Source of the DNA: Burkholderia mayonis
GTDB taxonomy: Bacteria > Pseudomonadota > Gammaproteobacteria > Burkholderiales > Burkholderiaceae
DNA length: 64,000 bases
Assembly: GCF_001523745.2 (NCBI RefSeq)
Contig: NZ_CP013386.1
Coordinates: forward strand, 744,001 to 808,000
Reading direction: 5' to 3'
Each line of letters starts with the position of its first letter. The stretch's first letter is position 1. Below, one piece after another: positions 56,420 to 64,000 of this stretch. Made by a program: the position numbers and the translations under genes. Under the pieces are notes generated by a model. The model saw nothing but the letters and a program-made list of their open reading frames with translations, was not told the DNA's origin and searched no databases.

Positions 56420-57256
56420 CTACGTCGAGCGGCGGGGCGTGAACGGAACCTGCCGGACGTCGCCGCGGCGTGCAATGATCGCGGTGCTTTCCGGAATTTT
56501 CTCCCACGCGTCGTGCAGGTCGACGAGCGGCTCGGACAGCACGAGGAACGCGTCGTCGCCGATCGCCCGGATGCGCGGATCGTGCGGATAGAGCTCGTGC
56601 AGATGACGGAACGACGCGCTGTGAAAGAGCGAGCGCGACTCGCGTTCGCTCGAGTAACGGACCGCGACGACCTGCTCGCCGTCCGTCGCGCAGACCGTCA
56701 TGTTGAGCGGCGCATCGACGCCGTGACGCGCGCCCGCATCCTCGATCGCCCCGGCCATCCGTTCGAGCGCGGACAGCGGATCGTGCTCGAGCCCGAACGT
56801 GAGCGCGAGATGAAACATCACTTCGGAGTCCGTCGATCCTTCGATCGACGGGAAGAGGGCGGGATCGATGCGCATCATCAGGTCGCGCCGCAGCGTGTGA
56901 TAGCGGCGGATGAGACCGTTGTGAGCGAACAGCCAGCGCCCGCGGCGGAACGGATGGCAATTGGTTTCCTGCACGGGCGTGTCGGTCGCCGAACGAATGT
57001 GCGCGATGAAGAGCGGCGAGCGGATCGCGCGCGCTGCCTCGCGCAGGTTGCGATCGTTCCATGCGGGGCTCACGCAACGGTAGATGAACGGAATCTCGTC
57101 GGGTTCTCCGTACCAGCCGATGCCGAAGCCGTCGCCGTTGGTCGTCGTCACGCCCATCGTCGAATGCAGGCTTTGGTCGATCAGCGAATGCTTCGCGCGA
57201 AACAGCACGGTTTCGAGTTGGATCGGATTGCCGGTGTAAGCGAGCCAGCGGCACAT
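56420..57256 (-). CDS. Class II glutamine amidotransferase (YafJ-like)
   Basis: 278 residues. Cys2 is the N-terminal nucleophile after Met removal (MCRWLAYTG). Class II amidotransferase motifs are NGDGFGIGWYG, FIAHIRSAT, ETNCHPFRRGRWLFAHNG and EGSTDSEVMFHL. It is a stand-alone GATase domain, whose physiological acceptor is unknown; homologues include YafJ and the EgtC type. The adjacent MscS gene downstream is on the same strand 110 bases away. Confidence 0.92.
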   Translation of the reverse strand: MCRWLAYTGNPIQLETVLFRAKHSLIDQSLHSTMGVTTTNGDGFGIGWYGEPDEIPFIYRCVSPAWNDRNLREAARAIRSPLFIAHIRSATDTPVQETNCHPFRRGRWLFAHNGLIRRYHTLRRDLMMRIDPALFPSIEGSTDSEVMFHLALTFGLEHDPLSALERMAGAIEDAGARHGVDAPLNMTVCATDGEQVVAVRYSSERESRSLFHSASFRHLHELYPHDPRIRAIGDDAFLVLSEPLVDLHDAWEKIPESTAIIARRGDVRQVPFTPRRST

Positions 57257-57403
57257 CGTGAGCACCTCCGTCTGACGTGCACGGCGGGCCTGTCGTCGTG
57301 ATCGGCGAGACCGGCCGTGCAGACTGCGATGCGCAAAGCCTAGCCGATTTCTGCCGGGTCTGCCGCGCGGCGGCTCGCGGTCTGCCGCTGCGCGCGAAAC
57401 GAA

Positions 57404-57433
57404 ACGAGCCGCATGTGCGTGCATGCGGCTCGT
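57404..57433 (-). terminator. Hairpin downstream of manC
   Basis: A perfect 12-bp stem (ACGAGCCGCATG and its complement) with a six-base loop lies 71 bases past the manC stop and is followed on the minus strand by TTCGTTTCG. Probable terminator of the capsule-side transcript. Confidence 0.55.
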
Positions 57434-57503
57434 CGTCGGCGCAGCCGCCTCGATGCGGCGCGCTCACGCTCGCGCGAAGCGCGACGCCGCGCGTCACGTC
57501 ACG

Positions 57504-58934
57504 TCACGTCGCGGACGTGCGTCCGTACGTGTCCTCGAAGCGGACGATGTCGTCTTCGCCGAGATACGAGCCCGACTGGACCTCGATCAGCTCGAGCGGA
57601 ATCTTGCCGGGGTTCTTCAGGCGGTGCGTCGCGCCGAGCGGTATGTAGGTAGACTGATTTTCGGTCAGGATGATTTCCTTGCCGTCGTTCGTGACGAGCG
57701 CGGTACCCTTGACGACGATCCAGTGCTCCGCGCGATGGTGGTGCATCTGCAGGCTCAGATGCGCGCCCGGATTGACGACGATGCGCTTCACCTGGAAGCG
57801 GTCGCCTTCGTCGATACCTTCGTACGAGCCCCACGGCCGGATCACGCGGCGATGCGTGACGGACTCGCGCCGTCCCGACGCGTTCAGCCATTCGACGACC
57901 TTCTTCACGTCCTGCGCCCTGTCGCGATGCGCGACGAGCACGGCGTCCGCGGTTTCGACGATCACGATGTTGTCGATGCCGATCACGGCGACCATCCGAT
58001 GCTCGGCACGGATGTACGAGTTTTCGACCGCGTCGGTGTACACGTCGCCGATCAGCGCGTTGCGCTGCGCGTCGGTGGCCGCGATGTCGGCGAGCGCGCT
58101 CCACGAGCCGATGTCGGTCCAGCCGAGATCCGCGGCGGCGACGACGGCCGCGCGCTCGGTCTTCTCCATCACCGCGTAGTCGATCGACACGTTCGGGCTC
58201 GCGCCGAACGCGCCCGGATCGAGGCGCAGGAAGTCGTGGTCGCGCGTCGCCGCGTCGAGCGCGAGCTCGGCCTGGCGCGCGATGTCCGGTGCGTGACGGC
58301 GCAGCTCGTCGAGATACGCCGACGCCTTCAGCATGAACATCCCGCTGTTCCAGTAGTAGCCGCCGTCCGCGACGAAGCGCTCGGCGGTCGGCGCATCCGG
58401 CTTCTCGACGAACGCGTCGACGCGGTAGACCAGCGCGTCGCCCGCAAGCGCCTCGCCTCGGCGAATGTAGCCGTAGCCCGTGTGCGCTTGCGTCGGTGTG
58501 ACGCCGAATGTGACGAGATGCTCGTTGGATGCGATGGTCGCCGCCGCCTTTACGACGTCGGCGAACGCGGGATCGTTATCGATCACGTGATCGGACGGCA
58601 GCACGAGCAGCAGCGAATCGACCGATTCGCGCAGTGCGAGGAGGGCGGCGATCGCGATCGCGGGCGCGGTGTTGCGACCCATCGGCTCGAGCACGATCGA
58701 CGACGGCGTGATGCCGACCTGATGCAGTTGCTCGGCGACGAGGAAGCGCTGTTCGTTGTTGGTGACGACGATCGGCGCGCGGACGCCATCGATGTCGCGC
58801 GCGCGCAGCGCGGTCTGCTGGACGAGCGTGTTGTCGCCCGTGAGCTTCAGATACTGTTTCGGATAGCCGCCGCGCGACATCGGCCAGAGGCGCGTACCGC
58901 TGCCGCCGCAAAGGATCACCGGATAAATGTTCAT
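57504..58934 (-). CDS. manC: Mannose-1-phosphate guanylyltransferase / mannose-6-phosphate isomerase
   Basis: 476 residues. N-terminal nucleotidyltransferase: MNIYPVILCGGSGTRLWPMS followed by YPKQYLKL, VLPSDHVI and FVEKPDAPTAERFVA. C-terminal cupin isomerase domain: RPWGSYEGIDEGDRFQVKRI and MHHHRAEHWIVVKGTAL. It makes GDP-mannose, the precursor of GDP-heptose-like or deoxyheptose capsule sugars in this group. The final codons lie in a CACGT repeat (57492-57511). It is the last gene of the minus-strand capsule run; decayed duplicates of its own start and of kpsC lie just upstream. Confidence 0.96.
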   Translation of the reverse strand: MNIYPVILCGGSGTRLWPMSRGGYPKQYLKLTGDNTLVQQTALRARDIDGVRAPIVVTNNEQRFLVAEQLHQVGITPSSIVLEPMGRNTAPAIAIAALLALRESVDSLLLVLPSDHVIDNDPAFADVVKAAATIASNEHLVTFGVTPTQAHTGYGYIRRGEALAGDALVYRVDAFVEKPDAPTAERFVADGGYYWNSGMFMLKASAYLDELRRHAPDIARQAELALDAATRDHDFLRLDPGAFGASPNVSIDYAVMEKTERAAVVAAADLGWTDIGSWSALADIAATDAQRNALIGDVYTDAVENSYIRAEHRMVAVIGIDNIVIVETADAVLVAHRDRAQDVKKVVEWLNASGRRESVTHRRVIRPWGSYEGIDEGDRFQVKRIVVNPGAHLSLQMHHHRAEHWIVVKGTALVTNDGKEIILTENQSTYIPLGATHRLKNPGKIPLELIEVQSGSYLGEDDIVRFEDTYGRTSAT

Positions 58935-59035
58935 GAAGGGTCACGGTTTATAAAGCTGGGCTGATTCGTTTCGCTGGACCAGCGAATTTTCGATCTCGTC
59001 GATGAACCGATCCATCGTTCCGTTTCGGCCGATTT

Positions 59036-59285
59036 TCAACTGTCAGGGCGATCTCGTCGAATCGCGATTCGCTGCACGATTCGCCATCCGGCGTGTAATA
59101 GTACATGACGCATCCAACGGAAAGCCTTCAGAAACGGCCGAGCGCGATTGCCGCGCACCGGCTCGAGCAGCCCCGTGCAGCGGGGGCCGCGAGCTGCTCG
59201 ACGATGGCCTCCGGCGTCGTAAACACGTGCAGTTGCCAGTCCCGGCACAGCGGATTGCATAGCAGCACGCCAGCCGCCAGCAAGG
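59036..59285 (-). pseudogene. Decayed copy of the kpsC 3' end
   Basis: On the minus strand, frames here read LLAAGVLLCNPLCRDWQLHV and TTPEAIVEQLAAPAARG, then after a frameshift LKAFRWMRHVLLHAGWRIVQ. These align with the intact kpsC end (LVAGALLRYPIYWNWKTRLYV, VTPESVVHKLAPFAARP and LRKAFRWTRNIFRHLLWTVA, in overlapping pieces). The copy is broken by frameshift and covers only the last 80 or so codons. Confidence 0.8.
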
Positions 59286-59578
59286 CGGCGGTCGCAATTG
59301 CCGCTGCCGTGTTGCGGCTTACCGGTTCGAGTACGATTGGCGGCGGGCTTATGTCAATCTGGCGCAGTTGATCGTTGTCGAGGAAACACTGCTCTTGGTG
59401 GGCGATAACAATGGGTGTGGAGATCTACGGAATGCAGTCTAGGCGAAGCGCGGTTTGTTGAGCCAAGGTGTTTTCGCGGATCTGTTTCGAGTACCGTTTG
59501 AGATAACCACTGCGCGACATCGGCATAGAGTCGGGTACCAGCGCCGCCACGTCGGACGGCAGGGTAAATGTCCATATT
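59286..59578 (-). pseudogene. Decayed copy of the manC 5' end
   Basis: The minus strand from 59578 begins MNMDIYPAVRRGGAGTRLYA, a frameshifted echo of the manC start, and nucleotides to about 59286 align with the first 100 codons of manC (for example AAGCGCGGTTTGTTG against CAGCGCGGTCTGCTG). Multiple frameshifts and substitutions make it non-functional. Confidence 0.8.
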
Positions 59579-59637
59579 CATCGCGCGCGGTACAGGTTTT
59601 GCTTGGGTTTTGCTTGAAAATTGATTTCAACGAGCGT

Positions 59638-61578
59638 TCATACATTGCTTTTTTGCGCCTGTCGGTACTGGGCGACTGTCCAAAGCAAATGCCGGAATAT
59701 GTTGCGGGTCCAGCGAAATGCCTTGCGAAGGGCGCGGCGACGGTCGCCGCGCACGCGTTCCAGTGGACGCGCCGCGAACGGGGCGAGCTTGTGCACCACC
59801 GACTCAGGCGTCACATAAAGTCTAGTCTTCCAATTCCAATAGATCGGATAACGCAGCAGGGCGCCAGCGACCAGCATCTCAAGTGTAAGCGTGCGCCGTC
59901 GCCACGGTATCGGCTGGATTGCATCCGATGTGAGCCCCCATCCGGCGTAAAAAGGCAGGCCGTACGTGAAGACTTTTTTCCCGCGTAGGAGCGCATCGAA
60001 GCCAGCGAGGGAAGATAGCGTGTGCACTTCATCTGCGCGCTCGATGAGTGAGAGCACATCAGCGTCGGTGTCGACGATATCGGCCAACCGGTGCGCGTCA
60101 ATGAGGCCAATCCGGTTGCCGGAAAGCACGTCCGGGTGTGGCTTATATACGATGAATCCATCGGGGTTGCGTGCGCGTACTTCGCGAAGCAGGGCCTCGG
60201 CGGAACCAAACAGACTTGTGCCTAAGCGGATCGAAGCATCGTCGGCTACTTGGCCGGGCACGAACAGTAGTGTCTTGCTGGCCGGCGCGTGCCAAGCCGG
60301 TTTCCGTCGACCGAGATTATATTTCGTGACGCCTGAGCGCACGATCAACTCCCGGAGAGACTCTGCACGCGTAAGCTCAGCATCGCTGAACTGCGTTTCA
60401 TTGAGGATGTCCGTCAGATCGCTAGGCACTCGCGCATCGAAATAGAGACCGCGCCGGTCGATGACCTGACTCAGCGGTGCACTCATGTCCGAGCCCAGGC
60501 CCAGTGAATGGAAAAAGCCATCTTCCATTCGAATGATGCGAGTACCTGGCGTAATGCCTTCGACGTGTTTATCGCCCCACAATGCAATACACTCGTTCGG
60601 TTTCACTGCGTCGGGAGAACGCAGCCAACGCAGTGGGCCCCCACCGGCGGCGAGGAATGGCGTCGCAAACGGACGCTTCCAGAGCTGAAAGCGCACACCG
60701 GCGATATTCGTGCAATCACCGAAGCGCTCGCGTACTGCGTACTGCAACTCGATACTATCAAGCACTTGATCGAGGCTGCCCGGTTCGTCGCTGTCCGGGG
60801 CCACATAGCGCGCCAGTCGCAGGTAGACTGCGTCGAACAGTGCGGCGACAGTCGGACGCGCGCGGCGCTCGGGCAAGGCAATATCATCGTGTGTCAAGCC
60901 CCAGCCCGCGTAAAAAGGCGTGCCGAAAACTCGTACTGGCATGCCGGCAACCAGAGCCTCCATACCTTCCGGAGCGTCAACCGTGTAGACATAGTCAATT
61001 TGGCTCAAGATGGAAAAGAAGTGGTATCCCTGCCCGATCTTGCGTGTGACTTCGGGCAACATCGGCGACAGCTGCCACGACCCGAAAGCGTTGTCCGAAG
61101 ATGGCCACAGCCATAGTTCCGCGTCAGGATGTTCGGCCTTCGCCGTGGCGAGCATCCGCTGGAATGGTGCGCCCGCCCCTAAACCGGCATATTTTCGCTG
61201 ATCGATGAGCAGAATCTTGCGTAGGCCTGGCATGGCAGACAATTCCGCAGGGCATCCGCACTTTATGGCGCGGTTACGCCCCGCTCCGGCGAGGACGAGG
61301 CGTTTCATGAGCCGCACCACATCGGGCGACTCACCCAATTCCCTATCATTCGCAAAGAGTCGGCTTAGCGCGTCGCACATCGTTGTTTGAGAATTTCCGC
61401 GATATGGCAGTGCGAACCACGACAGCATTGGCACACCGGCTGCTCCTGTTGACCAGACCGGTCCCGGCATCATGGCCATCACGTCATCGCGAACGATGCG
61501 CGCAAGCTCGAGCAGGAGCCGGCCGAGACGGTGGTCCGCCCGGATTGCACGGGCTCGAACACAGGCAGGAATTTTCAT
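59638..61578 (-). CDS. Capsule polysaccharide Kdo-transferase, KpsC type (WcbA-like)
   Basis: 646 residues from the ATG at 61578; a TTG at 61632 would overlap the kinase gene. Two KpsC glycosyltransferase domains are visible. The first ends with VYTVDAPEGMEALVAGMPVR and FGTPFYAGWGLTHDD; the second has CIALWGDKHVEGITPGTR, RMEDGFFHSLGLGSDMSAPL, YKPHPDVLSGNRIG and VHTLSSLAGFDALLRGKKV before GLPFYAGWGLTSDA. KpsC-type enzymes build the poly-Kdo linker of group 2/3 capsules at the inner membrane. In the first domain the usual HPD is replaced by WPSSDNAFG. Upstream neighbours are a PfkB kinase and a GT4 glycosyltransferase. Confidence 0.88.
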   Translation of the reverse strand: MKIPACVRARAIRADHRLGRLLLELARIVRDDVMAMMPGPVWSTGAAGVPMLSWFALPYRGNSQTTMCDALSRLFANDRELGESPDVVRLMKRLVLAGAGRNRAIKCGCPAELSAMPGLRKILLIDQRKYAGLGAGAPFQRMLATAKAEHPDAELWLWPSSDNAFGSWQLSPMLPEVTRKIGQGYHFFSILSQIDYVYTVDAPEGMEALVAGMPVRVFGTPFYAGWGLTHDDIALPERRARPTVAALFDAVYLRLARYVAPDSDEPGSLDQVLDSIELQYAVRERFGDCTNIAGVRFQLWKRPFATPFLAAGGGPLRWLRSPDAVKPNECIALWGDKHVEGITPGTRIIRMEDGFFHSLGLGSDMSAPLSQVIDRRGLYFDARVPSDLTDILNETQFSDAELTRAESLRELIVRSGVTKYNLGRRKPAWHAPASKTLLFVPGQVADDASIRLGTSLFGSAEALLREVRARNPDGFIVYKPHPDVLSGNRIGLIDAHRLADIVDTDADVLSLIERADEVHTLSSLAGFDALLRGKKVFTYGLPFYAGWGLTSDAIQPIPWRRRTLTLEMLVAGALLRYPIYWNWKTRLYVTPESVVHKLAPFAARPLERVRGDRRRALRKAFRWTRNIFRHLLWTVAQYRQAQKSNV

Positions 61579-61609
61579 GAGACCGACAACGCGTGTGATG
61601 ACGACACGG

Positions 61610-62533
61610 TTATAGCGCGCTGAGCTCCTCAAGTGAAATGGGCGCCGTACCTACCTTGCCGACAACGATACTCGCGGCGCGATTGGCCAGTTGCGCCGCA
61701 TCCTCCAAACCGTAGCCCACTCCCAATGCGACAGCCATTGTCGCGATCACGGTGTCGCCGGCGCCCGACACGTCGTAGACTTCGCGGGCTTGTGCCGGGA
61801 TGCGAATGTGCCGGTCACCAAGGAACAGACTCATGCCTTCTTCCGATCGCGTGACGAGGAGGGCTTTAAGACCGAGCCGATTCCGCAGAGCAAATGCCTT
61901 GTCTTCGAAATCGGTCTCCGACGATGGCGTACCGACGACCGTTGCGAATTCCTCACGGTTCGGCGTGAGTAGCGTTGCTCCCTCGTATGGCGAGTAATCC
62001 GCTCCTTTCGGATCGACAAGCACGGTTTTCCCTCGCTTCAGAGCCATTTGCATCATCGTGCGCAAGTGCGCAAGTCCGCCTTTCCCATAATCGGAGAATA
62101 CGACGACACTGTACCCGTCCAACGCTGCTTCAAACGACGATACGAGCGGCAACAACAATTCATGATCCGGTCGTTCTTCGAAGTCGGCGCGTACGACTTG
62201 TTGCCCCCGTGCGAGCAGACGAAGCTTGATCGTCGTTTGAAACCTTGAATCGCGATGAAAGCCGCATCTGATGTTCGCTTTATGAAGCAACTCCACGAGG
62301 TCGTCTCCTGCCGCGTCCGCGCCGACCACCGACATGATCATGGTTTTTGCGCCGAGGTTGGCGACGTTGACCGCGACGTTGGCCGCACCGCCGGGCGTCG
62401 TACGAATGTCGCGCACGAGTACGACCGGCACCGGTGCTTCAGGTGAAATGCGCTGTGTGTCGCCGAACCAATATCGATCGAGCATGACGTCTCCGGCAAC
62501 CAGAACCTTTGCTGATGAGAAGTTCGCGATCAT
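61610..62533 (-). CDS. PfkB-type D-glycero-D-manno-heptose 7-phosphate kinase homologue (HldA / RfaE domain I)
   Basis: 307 residues. Starts with the HldE-I signature KVLVAGDVMLDRYWFGDTQR and ISPEAPVPVV, then TTPGGAANVAVNVANLG and the C-terminal PfkB ATP motif EVYDVSGAGDTVIATMAVAL. It lacks the C-terminal cytidylyltransferase domain of E. coli HldE, so it is a stand-alone kinase. In a capsule locus with manC it suggests synthesis of an activated heptose. Its ATG overlaps the upstream glycosyltransferase stop (ATGA). Confidence 0.93.
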   Translation of the reverse strand: MIANFSSAKVLVAGDVMLDRYWFGDTQRISPEAPVPVVLVRDIRTTPGGAANVAVNVANLGAKTMIMSVVGADAAGDDLVELLHKANIRCGFHRDSRFQTTIKLRLLARGQQVVRADFEERPDHELLLPLVSSFEAALDGYSVVVFSDYGKGGLAHLRTMMQMALKRGKTVLVDPKGADYSPYEGATLLTPNREEFATVVGTPSSETDFEDKAFALRNRLGLKALLVTRSEEGMSLFLGDRHIRIPAQAREVYDVSGAGDTVIATMAVALGVGYGLEDAAQLANRAASIVVGKVGTAPISLEELSAL

Positions 62534-63684
62534 GAGGCCAACTCCAAAATAAGGTGTTCCGCAATTTCAAAATGTTGTTTCCACGTCGGTGTGCGGAATC
62601 TCGCCAATCGGGCGATTTGCGCTTTGCGTTCTTTGGAGTCGTGGCACGTGTAGGCGTCAATGCGGTCCATCCACGCCGGACCGTCGAGTGGGTCCAGATA
62701 GTCGGGAATCTCTCCCGCAATTTCTCGAAATACGTCGAGATCGCTGGCAATCACCGGCACATTAGCTGATAGGGCCTCGATAAGCGGCATGCCGTACCCC
62801 TCGACCAGCGACGGGAACACCAGCGCTTGCGCGTGATGCAGATATGTGGCCAAGCTCGCGTCATTGCAATGGGCGAGCTCGACGACCTTGGAGTTCAGGT
62901 TCTCGCAACGGTCGAGCATGTCGATGGTGTTTTCGCATTCCCATCCGCGCCGGCCGATGATAACGAGCACCGGCGCGCGCTCTTCCAATCGTTCGACCAG
63001 CCGCCTCCAGACGTGGAGGAGGAACCAATGGTTCTTTCGTGGCTCTATTGTGCCTAACACGACGAAATATGGCTCTGCCATCGGGCGAACTGGACTCGGC
63101 TTCGGCAGGCGCGCAGGCGCCAGCGGCGCAACGGCGCAGCGCGGAATCGGCTTTCGATTTTTAGCTGCGTATTCTTTCAGCTCTCGGTGCGTTGCGTACG
63201 AGTTCATAATGATCCCGACTTCCGGCGAGAGCATCGTCTCGAGTCGTCGCCGATGCACGACTGCTTCGCCAGGGCGACAGTATTCGGGATGCGTGACGGG
63301 TATCAGGTCGTGAAGAAACAGAACCAATCGCCAATTGCGGCGTTTTGCCTGTTCGACATAGGCGGGCCGATCGAGCCCGCTATGGCCGGTATTGATCAAT
63401 ATTGATGCAGTGCTCCCGCGATCCCAATTGCATACGTACGCGCTGCCCAGACAGCGACGAACCATACTGGTGAAACCGCTGTCAGGACAATGCAGTGAGT
63501 CGTACAGACGCTGAGATTGCGGGGCGCTCAAGACGACCCAGCGCCCCGCGAACCTCACCACGGCGTGTGCGCGCGCGCGAAAGTGCTCGACGTACTCCAG
63601 GCTCACCCGGTCGACGCCAGTAGGCAGCATTTTTTGAAGGCGGCGATCCACCAGCCTCGTCACATCAATCAATACGTTGCTCAC
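62530..63684 (-). CDS. Glycosyltransferase family 4 protein (WcbB-like)
   Basis: 384 residues. GT-B fold: VLFLHDLIPVTHPEYCRPGE, VVLGTIEPRKNHWFLLHVW, VLVIIGRRGWECENTI, LVFPSLVEGYGMPLIEAL with the retaining E-x7-E pair, and SANVPVIASDLDVFREIAG. Probably adds a capsule sugar. Located between wza and the heptose kinase on the same strand, 18 bases after wza. Confidence 0.9.
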   Translation of the reverse strand: MSNVLIDVTRLVDRRLQKMLPTGVDRVSLEYVEHFRARAHAVVRFAGRWVVLSAPQSQRLYDSLHCPDSGFTSMVRRCLGSAYVCNWDRGSTASILINTGHSGLDRPAYVEQAKRRNWRLVLFLHDLIPVTHPEYCRPGEAVVHRRRLETMLSPEVGIIMNSYATHRELKEYAAKNRKPIPRCAVAPLAPARLPKPSPVRPMAEPYFVVLGTIEPRKNHWFLLHVWRRLVERLEERAPVLVIIGRRGWECENTIDMLDRCENLNSKVVELAHCNDASLATYLHHAQALVFPSLVEGYGMPLIEALSANVPVIASDLDVFREIAGEIPDYLDPLDGPAWMDRIDAYTCHDSKERKAQIARLARFRTPTWKQHFEIAEHLILELAS

Positions 63685-63702
63685 GTGAACGCGTCTCCAC
63701 TG

Positions 63703-63999
63703 CTACCGTGCTGTATTAACCAGGCTGCTTACCGTGAAGATCGACGACGTCAATATGTTGAGGAATTTTTGCAGCTCGGCAGCGGGTGCGTTGGCCACAT
63801 AGAGCACATCCTTGTCGTTGATCGGAAAGTCCTGGGCAACCAGGAAACTGCGAGGATCTTTCAGATCGAGTCGGTAGATAACGGGCACCTTGCCTTCGGC
63901 CGTACGTGGCCACGCCCCAGTTTGCCCTCCAAGGGCACTGGGATCTTCGAAGCGGAATATGAAGAGTCCTTGCGCATCTGCTCGTTGATCGTCCGGTCC
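63703..63999 (-). CDS. wza: Wza-type polysaccharide export lipoprotein, C-terminal part (cut by window end)
   Basis: The frame is open to the window edge. The visible 98 residues show the SLBB/Wza-like C-terminal segment VPVIYRLDLKDPRSFLVAQD, then FPINDKDVLYVANAPAAELQ and a C-terminal amphipathic helix (KFLNILTSSIFTVSSLV) that in Wza spans the outer membrane. It exports capsule polymer. It is the first visible gene of the minus-strand capsule run. Confidence 0.85.
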   Translation of the reverse strand, partial: GPDDQRADAQGLFIFRFEDPSALGGQTGAWPRTAEGKVPVIYRLDLKDPRSFLVAQDFPINDKDVLYVANAPAAELQKFLNILTSSIFTVSSLVNTAR

Positions 64000-64000
64000 G

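Overview
The window is chromosomal DNA of very high GC content with core-gene order (katG-dpsA, ubiA, glcDEF, aroG, glnE, recN, grpE-dnaK-dnaJ, hda-pcnB-folK-panB, purM, mutL-miaA) typical of a Burkholderia. The short tandem repeats and the manC/kpsC/wza-type capsule locus at the right end point to the B. pseudomallei / B. thailandensis group; the species cannot be fixed from sequence reading alone. No rRNA, tRNA, CRISPR array, insertion sequence or prophage was recognised.

Layout. 1-3.5 kb: end of katG, a 54-aa ORF, dpsA, an HxlR-type regulator and ubiA, with two tandem-repeat tracts (15-bp and 8-bp units). 3.9-6.6 kb: an accessory minus-strand set encoding a LuxR-type acyl-homoserine-lactone receptor without a synthase, an EamA transporter and a 2-hydroxyacid dehydrogenase. 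7.3-14.4 kb: proC, yggS, the glycolate oxidase genes glcF-glcE-glcD and another FAD-linked oxidase, all minus strand. 14.5-16.5 kb: cobalamin adenosyltransferase and flavohemoglobin (plus). 16.6-26.3 kb: a lipoprotein, aroG preceded by a transcription-attenuation leader, tldD, a nitrilase-family amidase and the giant yhdP (minus). 26.5-35.2 kb: glnE, recN, nadK, hrcA, hemH and an Hsp15-like gene. 35.5-40.1 kb: heat-shock operon grpE-(thioredoxin-like)-dnaK-dnaJ behind a near-consensus sigma-32 promoter. 40.1-48.9 kb: a fused pabB/pabC gene carrying an in-frame minisatellite, the run hda-HAD-pcnB-folK-deoxynucleoside kinase-panB (minus), and purM (plus). 49.2-51.5 kb: an arsenic operon arsR-arsI-arsC-acr3. 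51.6-57.3 kb: mutL-miaA, a DedA protein, an MscS channel and a class II amidotransferase. 57.5-64 kb: capsule genes, read right to left as wza (partial), GT4 glycosyltransferase, heptose-kinase homologue, kpsC, and manC, with lower GC than the core.

The most notable regulatory element is the aroG leader: a promoter, a short ORF with seven consecutive aromatic codons (Phe-Tyr-Phe-Tyr-Phe-Phe-Trp), mutually exclusive 1:2, 2:3 and 3:4 pairings, and a terminator with eight U residues before aroG. The most notable rearrangement is between kpsC and manC, where a decayed copy of the manC 5' end and a decayed copy of the kpsC 3' end lie between the intact genes, as expected from an old tandem duplication of the gene junction. 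A second decayed duplication follows pabB/C.

Protein identities rest on motifs and remembered family features; no database search was run.
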